Origin: Accumulibacter sp.
GTDB taxonomy: Bacteria; Pseudomonadota; Gammaproteobacteria; Burkholderiales; Rhodocyclaceae
NCBI GenBank assembly: GCA_024235695.1
Contig: JACKLX010000020.1
Span: 1 to 64,000, forward strand
Reading direction: 5' to 3'
Length of the DNA stretch: 64,000 bases
Shown here: positions 11,294-21,658 of the stretch, piece by piece
How the letters are laid out: each line of letters opens with the position of its first letter
Position numbering within the stretch: position 1 is the first letter of the stretch
Notes under the pieces: model-generated
What the model saw: the letters and a program-made list of their open reading frames with translations, nothing else
What the model was told of the DNA's origin: nothing
The model's database searches: none
Position numbers and translations under genes: made by a program

Positions 11294-14083
11294 TCAAAGC
11301 CCCTGCAGCAGGGACGCCACCTCCGCCTGCGCCGGGAACTCGTCGCCGAGCTTGGCGAGCTGCTCCAGCTCCTTCCTGGCCTCGCCCTTCTGGCCGGTCT
11401 TGATCAGCGCCCGGGCGTAGTTGAGACGAATCTGCGAGGCCTGCGGCGACAGCTCCAGCGCCTTCTTGAGCTGCTCCAGGCCGCGTGCGCTGTCGCCCTT
11501 GTCGACCAGCAGGACGCCGAGGGTATCGAGTATCGCCGGTTGATTCGGAGCCAGCTTGTTCGCTTTCTCGGCGTACTCGACGGCTTTCGGATCCTTGAGC
11601 TGTCCGGCAACCCAGGCCATGTTGTTGAGCACTGCCGGGTCGTTCGGTTGCGCCTCGAGCATCTCCCGATAACGCTTGGCGGCACCGGCATAATCCTTGC
11701 GCATGGTCGCAATTTCGGCCACGTAAAGGCGGAAACGCGCGTCCTTCGGATGATCCTTGATCCAGCCCTCAGCGAACTTGTCGGCTTCGGCGGCGTTGCC
11801 ACTGGCCTGCAGCGCAGCCATCAGCTTGATCGCCAGATCGCTGGTTCCGGGAACCTTCTTGAGGCCTTCACGATAGACCGCCACGGCCTCTGGCCAATCC
11901 TTCTTGGCGTAGTAGATGTCGCCCTCGAAGATGTAGCCGATGCCCTCGGTCGGTCGCTGCTTCTGCACCTCACGCGCGACGATGATCGCTTCCGGGCGTC
12001 GGCCGGCATCGATCTCGAGCATGATGATCCCGCGCTGCGCCTGCAAGGAGTCGGGCTGGACCTTAAGCGCCTTGCGCAGGCTCTGCAGCGCGCCCTCCTT
12101 GTTCTTCGCCGCGACCTCGACTTCGGCCATGCGCAGATACGGCATCACCAGATCAGGCTTCAGCGCCGCCAGCTTGCCGTAGGTGACCAGCGCCTGATTG
12201 TAGTCGCCGGCTGCCTGCTGCGCACGGCCGACACCGTCGAGAATCTCCGGACGATCCGGGAGAACGACAAGTGCCTCCTGGGCCGCCGCGAGCGCGCTCT
12301 TGACCTCGTTCTTGCCAAGATACAGACCGATCAGCGCCAGACGCGGAGCCGGCGCGGTGGGGTTGGCCGCCACCGCCCGTTTGATCAGCGCCGCGATCTG
12401 TTCGGTCGAGCCACCGGCCTTGGCTTCCATCTGGGCCAGCGCCAGGAGCGCCTGCACGCTCGAGGGATCCTTGACCAGCAGCGCCTCGAGGCGCTTCTTG
12501 GCTTCCCCGGGCTTCTTCTCGAAGATGTCCAGATTCGCCAGGTTGGCCGTCGCCGGGTAGTAGACCGGGTTCAACGACAGCGCTTTCTCAAAGCTCTTGC
12601 GGGCGCCGGCGATATCCTTCTTGCCGAGCAGCGCCGTACCTTGCAGGTTGAAGACCAGGGGGTTGTCCGGCTGCTTCTTCTCCAGTACGGCAATCGCCTT
12701 CAGCGCCTTGTCGAATTCGCGACGCTGCAGGTGCGCGGCGATCAGCGCCAGATCGGCCCGATTGCCGGGGTCGGCGGCAGCGACGTCCTCGAGATCGCGC
12801 AGCGCCATTTCGCTGTCGCCGGTCGCCAGATTGACCAGCGCCAGCGAGGTCTTCTTGCCGGCATTCTGCGGATCGAGCGTTGCCGCCTTGGCGAAGTACT
12901 TGCCGCTCTTCTCGACATCGCCGTTCTGCAGAAAGACCTGGCCGGCAAGCGCCAGCATGTTCGAATCCTTGTCGATCTGGTCAAGCACCGGTTCGAGAAT
13001 GTTCAGCGCCTTGGCCGGCTGCTGGTTGCGCAGATAGCTGGCGATCAGCACGCGTCGGGCGATACCGAGCGGCGGCGTCTTGGGCAGCGCTTTCAACAGG
13101 TAGGCCTCGGCCTGCGGGTAGGCCTTCAGTTCGTACTCGATGAGCCCGGCCAACTGCAGTCCAAGCGGGCTTTCCGGCGCGTACTTGAGTTGCAGCAGGA
13201 TCGCTTCCTTGGCGGCCGCGTAGTCTTTCGTCTGATACGCCAGCAGCGCCCGCAGGTAGTTGGTCTGCGGATGATTCGGGGCAAGCTTCTGCAACTCGGC
13301 GAGTTCCTTGCCGGCCTCGTCGGTCTTGCCTTCGGCCATCAGGACCTTGACCACGGCGGCCAGGGCGGGCAGGAAGGTCGGCTTGATCGCCAGCGCCTTG
13401 CGGTAGGCCACCAGGGCAGCCGGCCCATCACCCTGCGCGGACAACAGATCACCCTTGAGCTGCCAGGCTTCATAGAGGTCTGGCGAGCGCTCGATCGCGG
13501 CTTCGATCAGTTCCAGCGCACCGGGCAGATCCCCCTTGGTTCCCCGTACCGCCGCCTGGCCGATCAACGCCGGTCCGTAGCCCGGTTGCGCCGCGAGGGC
13601 CGCGGCAAAGGCAACATCGGCCTGTTCCGCCTGCCCCAGGCTCAGATAGGCTTGCGCCAGGGTCGTCTTGAGATCGGCCTTCGACTCCGGCGAGGAAAGC
13701 TCGAGCCTGGCCATTTCATCGACCACTTCCTGCGCCCGGCCCAAGGCCAGCATGGTGCGAGCCAGCACCGGTGTCACCTGGTCGGCGGGATAGTTGAAGT
13801 TGCGCGCCTTGCGTAGCTCGACTTCGGCACCGGTCGGCTCGCCGGCATCAAGCAGTGCCTTGCCGAGCAGGAAACGCGCCTCCGCCATTTCGGGATTCTG
13901 TTGCAAGGCGTTCTTGAGCTGGATGGTGGCCGCCTTGTGGTCGTGCTTGGCCAGATACTCCTTCGCCGATGCCAGCATCGCGTCCGGCTTTTCTCCCCCG
14001 CCGCAGCCGACCAGGAGCAGCGCGGCCAGCAAACCCGAGATGGTCGCCTTGCGCAGTGTGTGCATTGAGTTACGAGTAGTCAT
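11294..14083 (-). CDS. prsT: PEP-CTERM system TPR-repeat lipoprotein PrsT
   Basis: 929-residue lipoprotein. A signal peptide with lipobox (LLLVGCGGG, Cys near 27) is followed by more than 20 tandem TPR motifs of about 34 residues covering nearly the whole protein (for example ALLAYQTKDYAAAKEAILLQ). This matches the PEP_TPR_lipo family that accompanies PrsK/PrsR and XrtA/PEP-CTERM loci, thought to scaffold polysaccharide export or assembly at the outer membrane. The ATG at 14083 has GGAG seven bases upstream; the open frame begins at an earlier GTG. It lies between the two-component genes and the nucleotide-sugar genes. Confidence 0.92.
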   Translation of the reverse strand: MTTRNSMHTLRKATISGLLAALLLVGCGGGEKPDAMLASAKEYLAKHDHKAATIQLKNALQQNPEMAEARFLLGKALLDAGEPTGAEVELRKARNFNYPADQVTPVLARTMLALGRAQEVVDEMARLELSSPESKADLKTTLAQAYLSLGQAEQADVAFAAALAAQPGYGPALIGQAAVRGTKGDLPGALELIEAAIERSPDLYEAWQLKGDLLSAQGDGPAALVAYRKALAIKPTFLPALAAVVKVLMAEGKTDEAGKELAELQKLAPNHPQTNYLRALLAYQTKDYAAAKEAILLQLKYAPESPLGLQLAGLIEYELKAYPQAEAYLLKALPKTPPLGIARRVLIASYLRNQQPAKALNILEPVLDQIDKDSNMLALAGQVFLQNGDVEKSGKYFAKAATLDPQNAGKKTSLALVNLATGDSEMALRDLEDVAAADPGNRADLALIAAHLQRREFDKALKAIAVLEKKQPDNPLVFNLQGTALLGKKDIAGARKSFEKALSLNPVYYPATANLANLDIFEKKPGEAKKRLEALLVKDPSSVQALLALAQMEAKAGGSTEQIAALIKRAVAANPTAPAPRLALIGLYLGKNEVKSALAAAQEALVVLPDRPEILDGVGRAQQAAGDYNQALVTYGKLAALKPDLVMPYLRMAEVEVAAKNKEGALQSLRKALKVQPDSLQAQRGIIMLEIDAGRRPEAIIVAREVQKQRPTEGIGYIFEGDIYYAKKDWPEAVAVYREGLKKVPGTSDLAIKLMAALQASGNAAEADKFAEGWIKDHPKDARFRLYVAEIATMRKDYAGAAKRYREMLEAQPNDPAVLNNMAWVAGQLKDPKAVEYAEKANKLAPNQPAILDTLGVLLVDKGDSARGLEQLKKALELSPQASQIRLNYARALIKTGQKGEARKELEQLAKLGDEFPAQAEVASLLQGL

Positions 14084-14127
14084 GAGTGTCTCCACAAAGT
14101 GGCAAAAGATTGTTCGGCAAGAGGCCG

Positions 14128-15486
14128 CTACTTCAATCCAAATCGATGCATCAGGTCGTACAGCGTCGGACGGCTGACACCGATCAGTTCGGCGGCCCGC
14201 ACGACATTGCCGTCGGCGCGTGCCAGGGCGGTGATGATCACCCGCCGCTCGGCGTCATCCCGCGCCTGTCGCAGGTCAAGCAAATTTTCGTGCAGCGGCT
14301 CACCAGCGCCCAGGCCGATGTCGTCGGCAGTGATCTGACTGCCCTCGGCCATGATCACCGCCCGTTTGATGCAGTTCTCCAGCTCGCGCACGTTGCCGGG
14401 CCAGCTGTGCGCTTCGACCGCCCGAACGGCGTCTTCTCGCATGGTCATCGCGCCGCGATTCTGTTCTGCGGCAAAGCGCCTGACGAAAGCATGCGCCAGC
14501 AAGGCGGCGTCGCCAGACCGCGCACGCAGTGGGGGAATGTTTACCACAATTTCGGCCAGGCGATAGAACAAATCCTCACGAAAACGTCCTTCGGCAATCA
14601 GGGATTTGAGATCCTGGTGCGTGGCGCAGACGATCCGTACGTTCACCGGTATCTCCTGGCGCCCACCAATCCGCTCGATCACCCGCTCCTGCAGGAAACG
14701 CAGCAGCTTGGCCTGCAGCGCGTGCGGCAGATCACCGATTTCGTCGAGCATCAGGGTGCCGTTGTTGGCGGTTTCGATCTTGCCGGGAGTCGTCTTGCCG
14801 GCGCCGGTGAAAGCCCCTTTCTCGTAACCGAACAGCTCGCTCTCGAGCAGGTTGTCGGGAATGGCCGCGCAGTTGATCGCCACGAAGCGCTCGCGGCGGC
14901 GCGCCGACGACTCATGCACTGCCCGTGCCAGAACTTCCTTGCCGGTGCCGCTTTCGCCAAGCAGCAGCACGGTGGCGTCGCTGACCGAGACCTTTTCGAT
15001 CGTCCGGCAGACGCGCAGCAACTCCGGGTCGCGGGTCAGCAGGCCGGAGAGAACATCGGGCTGCTGCATCGACTGCAGTCGCTTGTTCTCCTGCTGCAGT
15101 TCGTAAAGGCGATAGGCACGTTCGATCGTCAGACCGAGCATTTCGATTTCGAAGGGTTTGGCAAAGAAGTCGTAAGCGCCGAGAGCGACGGCGCGCAAAG
15201 CGTTGGCCCGGTCGTTCTGGCCGGTAAGAACGATGATCTTGGTGTCGGGCGCCAGGGTGAGGATTTCCTCGAGCAGTTTGAACCCTTCCGACACCGAATC
15301 GGCGTCGGGCGGCAGACCGAGATCCATCGTCACCACCGGCGGCTGGTAACGGCGCACCTGCGCCAGCGCGCTCTCGCGATCATCCGCGGTCAAAGCATCG
15401 TACTGGTCAAAGGCCCAGCGGATCTGCTTCTGCAGCGCCCGATCGTCCTCGACGATCAGCAGGTGCGGCAACTTCTCGGAACTCAT
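14128..15486 (-). CDS. prsR: Sigma-54-dependent response regulator PrsR
   Basis: 452 residues in NtrC layout. The receiver domain (1-125) has phospho-acceptor Asp55 in TMDLGLP and Lys110 in FAKPF. The AAA+ domain has Walker A GESGTGKE at 177-184 and the sigma-54 contact loop GAFTGA at 224-229. A C-terminal Fis-type helix-turn-helix carries NVVRAAELIGVSRPTLYDLM. It is the cognate regulator of PrsK, whose gene it overlaps by four bases (ATGA). In floc-forming betaproteobacteria, PrsK/PrsR with RpoN are linked to expression of PEP-CTERM proteins. Confidence 0.93.
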   Translation of the reverse strand: MSSEKLPHLLIVEDDRALQKQIRWAFDQYDALTADDRESALAQVRRYQPPVVTMDLGLPPDADSVSEGFKLLEEILTLAPDTKIIVLTGQNDRANALRAVALGAYDFFAKPFEIEMLGLTIERAYRLYELQQENKRLQSMQQPDVLSGLLTRDPELLRVCRTIEKVSVSDATVLLLGESGTGKEVLARAVHESSARRRERFVAINCAAIPDNLLESELFGYEKGAFTGAGKTTPGKIETANNGTLMLDEIGDLPHALQAKLLRFLQERVIERIGGRQEIPVNVRIVCATHQDLKSLIAEGRFREDLFYRLAEIVVNIPPLRARSGDAALLAHAFVRRFAAEQNRGAMTMREDAVRAVEAHSWPGNVRELENCIKRAVIMAEGSQITADDIGLGAGEPLHENLLDLRQARDDAERRVIITALARADGNVVRAAELIGVSRPTLYDLMHRFGLK

Positions 15487-17594
15487 TCAGACTCCTCGGA
15501 TGAATCTGCCGAATCACTCACCGATCCGGCGTCAAACAGTGGCAGCAGCAATTTGACCTGGGTGCCGACATCGACGGCGCTGTCTACCGACAGCCTGCCA
15601 CCCAATTCATGAACGTACTGGAAGCTCTCGTAGGCGCCGATCCCCATGCCTGTCGGCTTGGTCGTCTGAAACGGTTTGAACAGGCGCTCGCGGACGAATT
15701 CGGGACTCATCCCGTGGCCGGTATCGCCGACCTCGACCAGCGCGTTGCTGCCCTGACGGGCCAGCCGCAGCCAGACCCGGCCGCCCTGCTCGGTAGCCTC
15801 CAGCGCGTTCTGCACGAGATGGCCGATCACCCGCTCGATCCGGTCTTCGTGCCCGCGGGCAACCAGTCGTTCCTCGATGGTCAACTCGACGTCTCTGCCC
15901 TGTCCCGACTTGGCGGTCTGGATCCGCCGCACCGCGTCGGCCAGGTCGATGCCGCGCGGCCCGTCGAGCGGTGTCGCACCTTCTCGGAGTTGCAGCATCA
16001 ACTGGCGCATCCGCTCGACCGAGTTCTCGACGGTCATCAGCATGTCCTTCTGGAACTCCGGGTTGTCGCGATGGCGTTCGGCGTTCTTGAGCATCAGCGA
16101 CAGCTGTGCGACGATGTTCTTCAGGTCATGCACGACGAACGCCGACATGCGGTTGAAGGAGTCGAACTTGCGGACTTCGAGCAGGGCTTCGCTGCCCTGC
16201 ATCTGGCCGAGAAATGCCCCGGCCTGACGGCCAGCGGTCTTCAGGAGGTCGTTGACCTCCCAGTTCACATCGATCCTGGCGCGCGCCGTGGCCAGCACCA
16301 CGAAAGCAATCAGTTCGTTGCCGGTGGTCAGGGGAACGACCAGCCAGGCGTTCGGCACCTCGACCAGCCACGACGGCAGGGCGAGACCATCGTAGCGACG
16401 CGGCAGCGAGCGATACTCCTCGAGGTTGATCACCCAACCACTATCGAGCAGAAACTTGCACAAGGTGCTGCCGTCGTCCTCGGTGGCCGCCGACACCGGC
16501 ATGTTCCAGCACGCCGCCTGGGCGAAGAAACGTCCCGACGGATCCTTCAGCCACAGTGCACCACCCGGACTCTCGACCATGTCGGCGAGGCCACGCACGG
16601 CATGACGTCCCATGCCGGAGAAACCATCCTGTGACGAAAGGGTCTGGGTAAAGCGCAACCACTCTTCCCGATAGTCGTAGCGGTAACTGAAGAAGTGCTT
16701 GCCGACCATCACCCGTAGCCGTGCCCGCATCGAACCCGAGAAAGTCAGCGCGACGAGCACCAGCATGGCGGCAAAGAGCAGCGCCAGTTGCAGGGCACGT
16801 CCCCATTCGCCGCCAAACAGGCGGACGTAATAGCCGGCGGAAGCCATGAACAGCAGATAGATGCCGACAATCACCAGCGTCGCGGACTGCAGGGCGGCGC
16901 GCTGCGACATCACCAGCCGGCGCTTCCAGTCGTGGCTGCGAATCGCCGACAGGGCGACCAGCGGCAATCCGACCGCGTGCGCAAAGCCGCGAATACTGAA
17001 GGCATCGGCATCGACGCGGTTGAACAGCAGCGCGTCGGAATAGAGATAGAGGTCGAACAGGAAGGTACCGCCGAGACCGAGGCACAGTGGCTTGATGCTC
17101 CACCGGAAATCGGGCGACACGTTGCGGAACAACTGCTCGATAAGCACCAGACCGAAGACGCTCATCGCCAGCGACGTGAACAAGGCCAGGCGTTGCGCCG
17201 GCAGCATAAGGTCGACGCCGAAGACGGCCAGCAGCTGCGAGCCGAGGCCGGCGATGAACAACAGCAGCGCGACCATTCCCAGCCAGCCGATACGGTCCGG
17301 CGAACGCTCTCCTTCGGCCGCCTCGGGCTTCATCAGGACCAGCAGGAAGAGGTACCAGCCGCCGAAGCGCAGGGCGTCGGCCAACAGGCTGCCGGCGTAG
17401 AAGACGACCTGCCCGGTCAGCGCGTAGGCCATGCCGAGCAGTCCCCAAAGCGCGCACAGGCACACTGCCAGGAACATCGCGCGACTGCGTCCGCCGGCGC
17501 GCCAACCCGACGCCAGGTACAGCGCCAGCAGGGCCGCCAGCAGTCCGGCCAGGCCGTAACTCCACGCCGAAACCAATGCCATCTTGCTGTCCAT
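15483..17594 (-). CDS. prsK: Membrane sensor histidine kinase PrsK
   Basis: 703 residues. The N-terminal third holds about eight to ten transmembrane helices, followed by a GAF-like region (about 320-460), a phospho-acceptor motif FVVHDLKNIVAQLS near 500 and an HATPase_c domain with IGHLVQNALEAT (N box), VEVGDTGHGM (G1) and GMGIGAYESFQ (G2). This is the PEP_his_kin architecture. It phosphorylates PrsR in response to an unknown envelope signal. The ATG at 17594 lies downstream of an AGGA stretch. The gene overlaps prsR by four bases. Confidence 0.92.
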   Translation of the reverse strand: MDSKMALVSAWSYGLAGLLAALLALYLASGWRAGGRSRAMFLAVCLCALWGLLGMAYALTGQVVFYAGSLLADALRFGGWYLFLLVLMKPEAAEGERSPDRIGWLGMVALLLFIAGLGSQLLAVFGVDLMLPAQRLALFTSLAMSVFGLVLIEQLFRNVSPDFRWSIKPLCLGLGGTFLFDLYLYSDALLFNRVDADAFSIRGFAHAVGLPLVALSAIRSHDWKRRLVMSQRAALQSATLVIVGIYLLFMASAGYYVRLFGGEWGRALQLALLFAAMLVLVALTFSGSMRARLRVMVGKHFFSYRYDYREEWLRFTQTLSSQDGFSGMGRHAVRGLADMVESPGGALWLKDPSGRFFAQAACWNMPVSAATEDDGSTLCKFLLDSGWVINLEEYRSLPRRYDGLALPSWLVEVPNAWLVVPLTTGNELIAFVVLATARARIDVNWEVNDLLKTAGRQAGAFLGQMQGSEALLEVRKFDSFNRMSAFVVHDLKNIVAQLSLMLKNAERHRDNPEFQKDMLMTVENSVERMRQLMLQLREGATPLDGPRGIDLADAVRRIQTAKSGQGRDVELTIEERLVARGHEDRIERVIGHLVQNALEATEQGGRVWLRLARQGSNALVEVGDTGHGMSPEFVRERLFKPFQTTKPTGMGIGAYESFQYVHELGGRLSVDSAVDVGTQVKLLLPLFDAGSVSDSADSSEESE

Positions 17595-17655
17595 TACCGT
17601 TCCTGCTCCTCGTCAATCGACACCGGCCGGCACACCAGACAGATCGGCAGAACCC

Positions 17656-19038
17656 TCACTGGGCGCCCTTGCCGGTCAACACGACGCCCACGGTCTGGAA
17701 GAGGATCACGATATCGAGGAACAGGCTGTGGTTCTTGACATAGAACAAATCGTACTGCAGCTTCTGGATCGAATCGTCGATCGTCGAACCATAGTGGTAG
17801 CTGACCTGTGCCCAGCCGGTCACGCCGGGCTTGACACTGTGACGGACGGCATAGAACGGCACGTCGCGGGTCAGCTGGTCGACAAAATACGGCCGCTCCG
17901 GGCGTGGCCCGACCAGGCTCATGTCGCCGGCGAGGACGCTGTACAACTGCGGCAACTCGTCGATGCGCAGTTTGCGGATGAATCTGCCGACCCGCGTCAC
18001 GCGATCGTCGTTGACCGTCGCCCAGCGCGGCTGACCATCGCTTTCGGCATCGTTGCGCATGCTGCGAAACTTGATCACGTTGAACAGGCGGCCCTCGAGG
18101 CCCACCCGCTCCTGCCGGTAGAACACCGGAAAGCCGCTCTCGATGACGATCAGCAGAGCGGTGAGCAGCATCACCGGCGTCGCCAGCAGCAACAGGATGG
18201 TCGCGACGACGATATCGAACAGGCGCTTGACAACGGTCCGCCGCCAGCCCTGCCGAAAGCCCTCGCCAAAAATCAGCCAGCTGACCCGCAGCGAGTCGAT
18301 ACGAATCTGCCCGAGCGCGCGTTCGAAGTAGCTCGCCAGGTCGAGGACCTTGACGCCCGACAGCTTGCAGTCGAGCAGTTCGCGCAGCGGTAGCGCGCCA
18401 CCGCGGCGCTCGCGCACGGCGACAATGATCTCATCGACTTTCAGGGAATGCGCGGTGTCCGACAGCGACATCTCACGCGGCAGGAGCACCTGCGCGGGGA
18501 CGACGATCTCGGCGTCGGTCGGGCTGGGATAGAAACCGACGATCTCGATCTCGGGATCGGACTTGCGCAGCACGCGGCCGACGTTCTCGGCCTCGGCTCC
18601 GGCACCGAACACCAGCACCCGGTGACTGAGCAACATGCCGCTGCGGCTGTGCGCCGAATGGACGCGGTGAACCAGCGTCGCAAAAAGGGCCGCCAGCCCG
18701 GAAAGCAGCATGAAACCCCGGTCGACCTCGGCCACCGAGAGCAGTGCGAAGACGACGTAGGCGAGCGGAATGGCCAGGTACAGCGACAACACCGCACGCG
18801 CCCGTGTCTCTTCCCGGGTGCGGTTGTGGATCCGCTGGTAGATACCCAGCCAGGCGTTGAAAACGATTGTCGCCAGGGCGAAGATCACCGCATAGAAGGC
18901 GACCTTCTCGAGTGCGAGCTGGCCGCCACGGCCGATCCAGACGGCAACGAGGATCACGCAGACCACCGGGAACATCAGGTCGATCGCTACCCGGGCAATG
19001 GTCGTCCGATAGAACCAATGATTGAACACCTTGATCAC
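17656..19038 (-). CDS. Exopolysaccharide polyprenyl glycosylphosphotransferase (EpsB/TIGR03013-like)
   Basis: About 460 residues. Four to five N-terminal membrane helices, then a CoA-binding-like nucleotide domain ([18 protein letters not shown] near 145) and the bacterial sugar transferase domain at the C-terminus, with [37 protein letters not shown] and [28 protein letters not shown]. It transfers the first sugar phosphate of the repeat unit onto undecaprenyl phosphate in the inner membrane. The GTG at 19038 has AGGGG about seven bases upstream and gives the normal family start. First gene of the prs/EPS run; 61 bases separate it from prsK. Confidence 0.9.
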   Translation of the reverse strand: MIKVFNHWFYRTTIARVAIDLMFPVVCVILVAVWIGRGGQLALEKVAFYAVIFALATIVFNAWLGIYQRIHNRTREETRARAVLSLYLAIPLAYVVFALLSVAEVDRGFMLLSGLAALFATLVHRVHSAHSRSGMLLSHRVLVFGAGAEAENVGRVLRKSDPEIEIVGFYPSPTDAEIVVPAQVLLPREMSLSDTAHSLKVDEIIVAVRERRGGALPLRELLDCKLSGVKVLDLASYFERALGQIRIDSLRVSWLIFGEGFRQGWRRTVVKRLFDIVVATILLLLATPVMLLTALLIVIESGFPVFYRQERVGLEGRLFNVIKFRSMRNDAESDGQPRWATVNDDRVTRVGRFIRKLRIDELPQLYSVLAGDMSLVGPRPERPYFVDQLTRDVPFYAVRHSVKPGVTGWAQVSYHYGSTIDDSIQKLQYDLFYVKNHSLFLDIVILFQTVGVVLTGKGAQ

Positions 19039-19214
19039 GATAGACCCCTTGCAAGTGCGAACCTGAAAACTGCTCGTTGATGTTCCGCTTGCCCAGGCTT
19101 GGCCGGAAAACGGCACAACTCGGCGAACGTCACGAAACGAAGGCTATCAGCGCATGGATATGAAGACCGTGACCTAGTTCACAGGAACCGGGCAATACAC
19201 CATGAGGCGAGCCG

Positions 19215-19229
19215 GCAGGCGCCGCGCCA
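19215..19229 (-). promoter_or_regulatory. Candidate sigma-54 (-24/-12) promoter upstream of the sugar transferase
   Basis: On the minus strand TGGCGC-N5-CTGC fits the RpoN consensus TGGCAC-N5-TTGC at eight of ten positions with correct GG-N10-GC spacing. It lies about 175 bases upstream of the sugar transferase start in a 282-base gap. Because the operon encodes the sigma-54 activator PrsR, self-regulation is plausible, but one match in GC-rich DNA is weak evidence. A second candidate in the same gap is TATAAT at 19315-19320 without a recognisable -35. Confidence 0.3.
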
Positions 19230-19320
19230 TGGCAAAGAAACTACCGTCGGAAACCGTCGCAAACCTTTGATAAAACATGTTCTTGTACTTTTTTGTCGAA
19301 TGACTTATGCCACGATTATA

Positions 19321-21366
19321 CTATCCGTGGTGACCGTCGGCGCCCTTGTGGGCGGCAGGCAGACGCTCGGGGGCGTCTTCGCAGGAAGTTCCGTCGAGGA
19401 ACAGGGCAGAGCATAGCAGCAAGAAGAACAGAAAAGCAGTCCGCGGCATGTCCAGCAGGCTGGAAAAGACACCGACCACCAGACTGCCAAGCAGGGCGGC
19501 GAACAGATAGGGGGCCAGTACCTGCGTCCGTCCGGGACCGCGCAGCAGATTGGCCAGGGCCAGCAGCAGCAGCGCCAGCAGCAGCAGCAGGCCGACCAGG
19601 CCCTGGTCGATCAGCATCTCGAGAAAAAGATTGTCGACATGCCAGGGCACGAAGTAATCGTGACCGGCAAAGAACCAATGCCGCATGCCGTCGGCAAAGG
19701 CACCGTTACGCAGCAATTCGCGGCCATCCGGTGCCCGTACGCTGAGATTGTCGAGGTCGATCGATGCCGCCGGCCCGAGCAGCTGCAAGGCCAGAAATCC
19801 CGGCCCGGGCGACTGCCACCAGCCGGCGGACGCCTCACCCGCGGTGAGCTGTAGCGAGAAATGCTGCCATTGCCCGCCGCCCGGGTGCGCCAGCACCGCC
19901 TGGCGACCGCAAGGTTCGGCATACAACAGCTGCCTCTGGCACAGTTCCGCGCGCAGGCGGACTGCCTGCGTCGCGCGCAGGTCGATGGCCAGGGTGTAGT
20001 TCGCCTCGACCAGCGGCGGCACGCGCTGCAACAGGTCGAACGCTCCCGGCAGCTGCACGGCCTGCGCCGGGCCGTAGGCGCGCAGGTAGCGGCCGGCGCG
20101 CGGCGCCGGTTCATCGACGATTCGCAGCCCACCCGGTATCGCCCGTTCGGGCACCGCCCGCGAATAGTTGGCCGGAAAACGCCCCAGCCCGCGACCGAAC
20201 GCGACCTCCGCTGGCCCGCGCAGCAGGTCCAACCCCTCCGACCAGTGCTGCAGGCGGCCGCCCAGGTCGCGCTTGCTGGCCGACAGGCGCTCACCCATGA
20301 AATCGCCCAGTGCGAGCACCGCGACCACCTCGAATGCCAGCACCACCACCAGCACCCGCCCGCCCCACAGCCGCCAGCGCTCGGGCGCTCGGCACCCGAC
20401 GCCAGACGGCGACGGCGCTGTGGTCGCGCGAAGAAGGCGGCTGAGGATCAGCAAGCCGACGCCGACGGCGAGATAGACGCCGCGCGAGAAACTCGTCAAA
20501 CAGGCGTAAGTGGCGATCACCGCCAGCACCGCGGCGAGCGTCCAGCGCCACGGACCGGGCGCCTGCAGGACCGCGTAGACGGCAAACGGCACCGCCATCG
20601 CGAGAAAGCCATCGAGCGCCGCGCCGCCGACGTGCATCTCCCAGAACAGGGCCGTGCTGCGATACGCCGTCGAGAAATCGAACAGCCCGGGATAGCCGGC
20701 GCGTTCGCGGACGATGGCCAGCGACGCCAGCGCCAGTCCGGTCGCCACGCCGACGGCCAGGCGCCGTGTCAGCATCGCCGGGGCAAGGCGCAGCATGCCG
20801 CGCAACGACGGCAACAAGAGCAGCATCAGCAGATAGCTCTTGCCGACGCGCAGGCTGTTCAGGGGCTCCTGGTAGGCGTCGAACCAGGTCAGCGGCGGAA
20901 TCCCGGCGGGCCAGTCCGCACCGCCCGTCGCAAGGGCATCGGCGAGGCCGCGCAGCAGGGCCAGCAACCACGACAAGGCGAGCAGGATCAGGCCGAGCGA
21001 CGCCAGCCGAAACCACTTCGCGTGGCCGGACGGCGCGCCCTGCCGCGCCGGCCGAGCGGCAGACGATCGCCCGAGCAGGGCGTGCGCGTGGCTGCCAAGC
21101 ACCGCGCCGAGGAGCAGCAGATCGAACTCTTCGACAGCGATCCAGCCGGTCCACGCCGAGAGCCCGGCGACCGGCAGCAGCGCCGGTAGCAGCAGCGGCC
21201 AGATCGTTGGACGCAGACCAACGGCGACCGACCAGCCCAGGAAAGCGACGCTCGACCAGAGCGCCGACAGGGGATGATTCAGGGCGATGAACAGCCCCAG
21301 CAGGCCGGCGAAAGCCGCCGCGGCGGCGTGCAGCCAGTTCACCAGAAAACTCCACGAGCGGCGCAA
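19321..21366 (-). CDS. O-antigen ligase/polymerase-like membrane protein with a large soluble insert
   Basis: 681 residues with about 12 predicted membrane helices. The Wzy/WaaL signature is split: FGRGLGRFPANY at 390-401 and WHVDNLFLEMLIDQGLVGL at 575-593 would normally be close together in the large periplasmic loop. Between them (about 403-573) is a soluble segment that ends with IDLDNLSVRAPDGREL and LLRNGAFADGMRHW, typical of a galactose-binding-like or CBM-like beta-sandwich. The likely role is polymerisation or ligation of the exopolysaccharide, with the insert binding glycan. Tail ends in a His-rich short stretch. It precedes the EPS operon on the same strand. Confidence 0.75.
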   Translation of the reverse strand: MRRSWSFLVNWLHAAAAAFAGLLGLFIALNHPLSALWSSVAFLGWSVAVGLRPTIWPLLLPALLPVAGLSAWTGWIAVEEFDLLLLGAVLGSHAHALLGRSSAARPARQGAPSGHAKWFRLASLGLILLALSWLLALLRGLADALATGGADWPAGIPPLTWFDAYQEPLNSLRVGKSYLLMLLLLPSLRGMLRLAPAMLTRRLAVGVATGLALASLAIVRERAGYPGLFDFSTAYRSTALFWEMHVGGAALDGFLAMAVPFAVYAVLQAPGPWRWTLAAVLAVIATYACLTSFSRGVYLAVGVGLLILSRLLRATTAPSPSGVGCRAPERWRLWGGRVLVVVLAFEVVAVLALGDFMGERLSASKRDLGGRLQHWSEGLDLLRGPAEVAFGRGLGRFPANYSRAVPERAIPGGLRIVDEPAPRAGRYLRAYGPAQAVQLPGAFDLLQRVPPLVEANYTLAIDLRATQAVRLRAELCQRQLLYAEPCGRQAVLAHPGGGQWQHFSLQLTAGEASAGWWQSPGPGFLALQLLGPAASIDLDNLSVRAPDGRELLRNGAFADGMRHWFFAGHDYFVPWHVDNLFLEMLIDQGLVGLLLLLALLLLALANLLRGPGRTQVLAPYLFAALLGSLVVGVFSSLLDMPRTAFLFFLLLCSALFLDGTSCEDAPERLPAAHKGADGHHG

Positions 21367-21430
21367 GAAATGTCGCAGCGTGCGCCGCTGACCAGCGAAG
21401 ACGGCACCGGCTGCGGCCAGGGCACGGCAG

Positions 21431-21658
21431 TCAGCACTCGTCGCGGGCTATTCTCAAGGCTTCGCGCAGCACACCGAGGTCACCGACGTGATTGGCAAGA
21501 AGAAGGATCAGGCGCGCGTTGAGCAGCGCGCTCTGCTCGTCGGAAAGACCGCGGTGCGCGTCGAGCAGGGCCTCGTAGAAGTCGTCACCGGGCGAGAAGG
21601 CTCGCAGATAGCGCTTGCCGGACTCGCCGAAGTTCGCCTCGGTAATCAGCGTCGTCAT
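21431..21658 (-). CDS. Small DUF2783-like protein, partner of the FAD monooxygenase
   Basis: 75 residues (MTTLITEANFGESGKRYLRA...). The ATG overlaps the stop of the monooxygenase gene (ATGA), so the two are co-translated. The sequence resembles the small DUF2783 proteins that accompany FAD-dependent hydroxylases. Charged helices, no signal peptide or metal motif. Function unknown; a subunit or stabilising partner of the flavoprotein is an inference from linkage. Confidence 0.65.
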   Translation of the reverse strand: MTTLITEANFGESGKRYLRAFSPGDDFYEALLDAHRGLSDEQSALLNARLILLLANHVGDLGVLREALRIARDEC

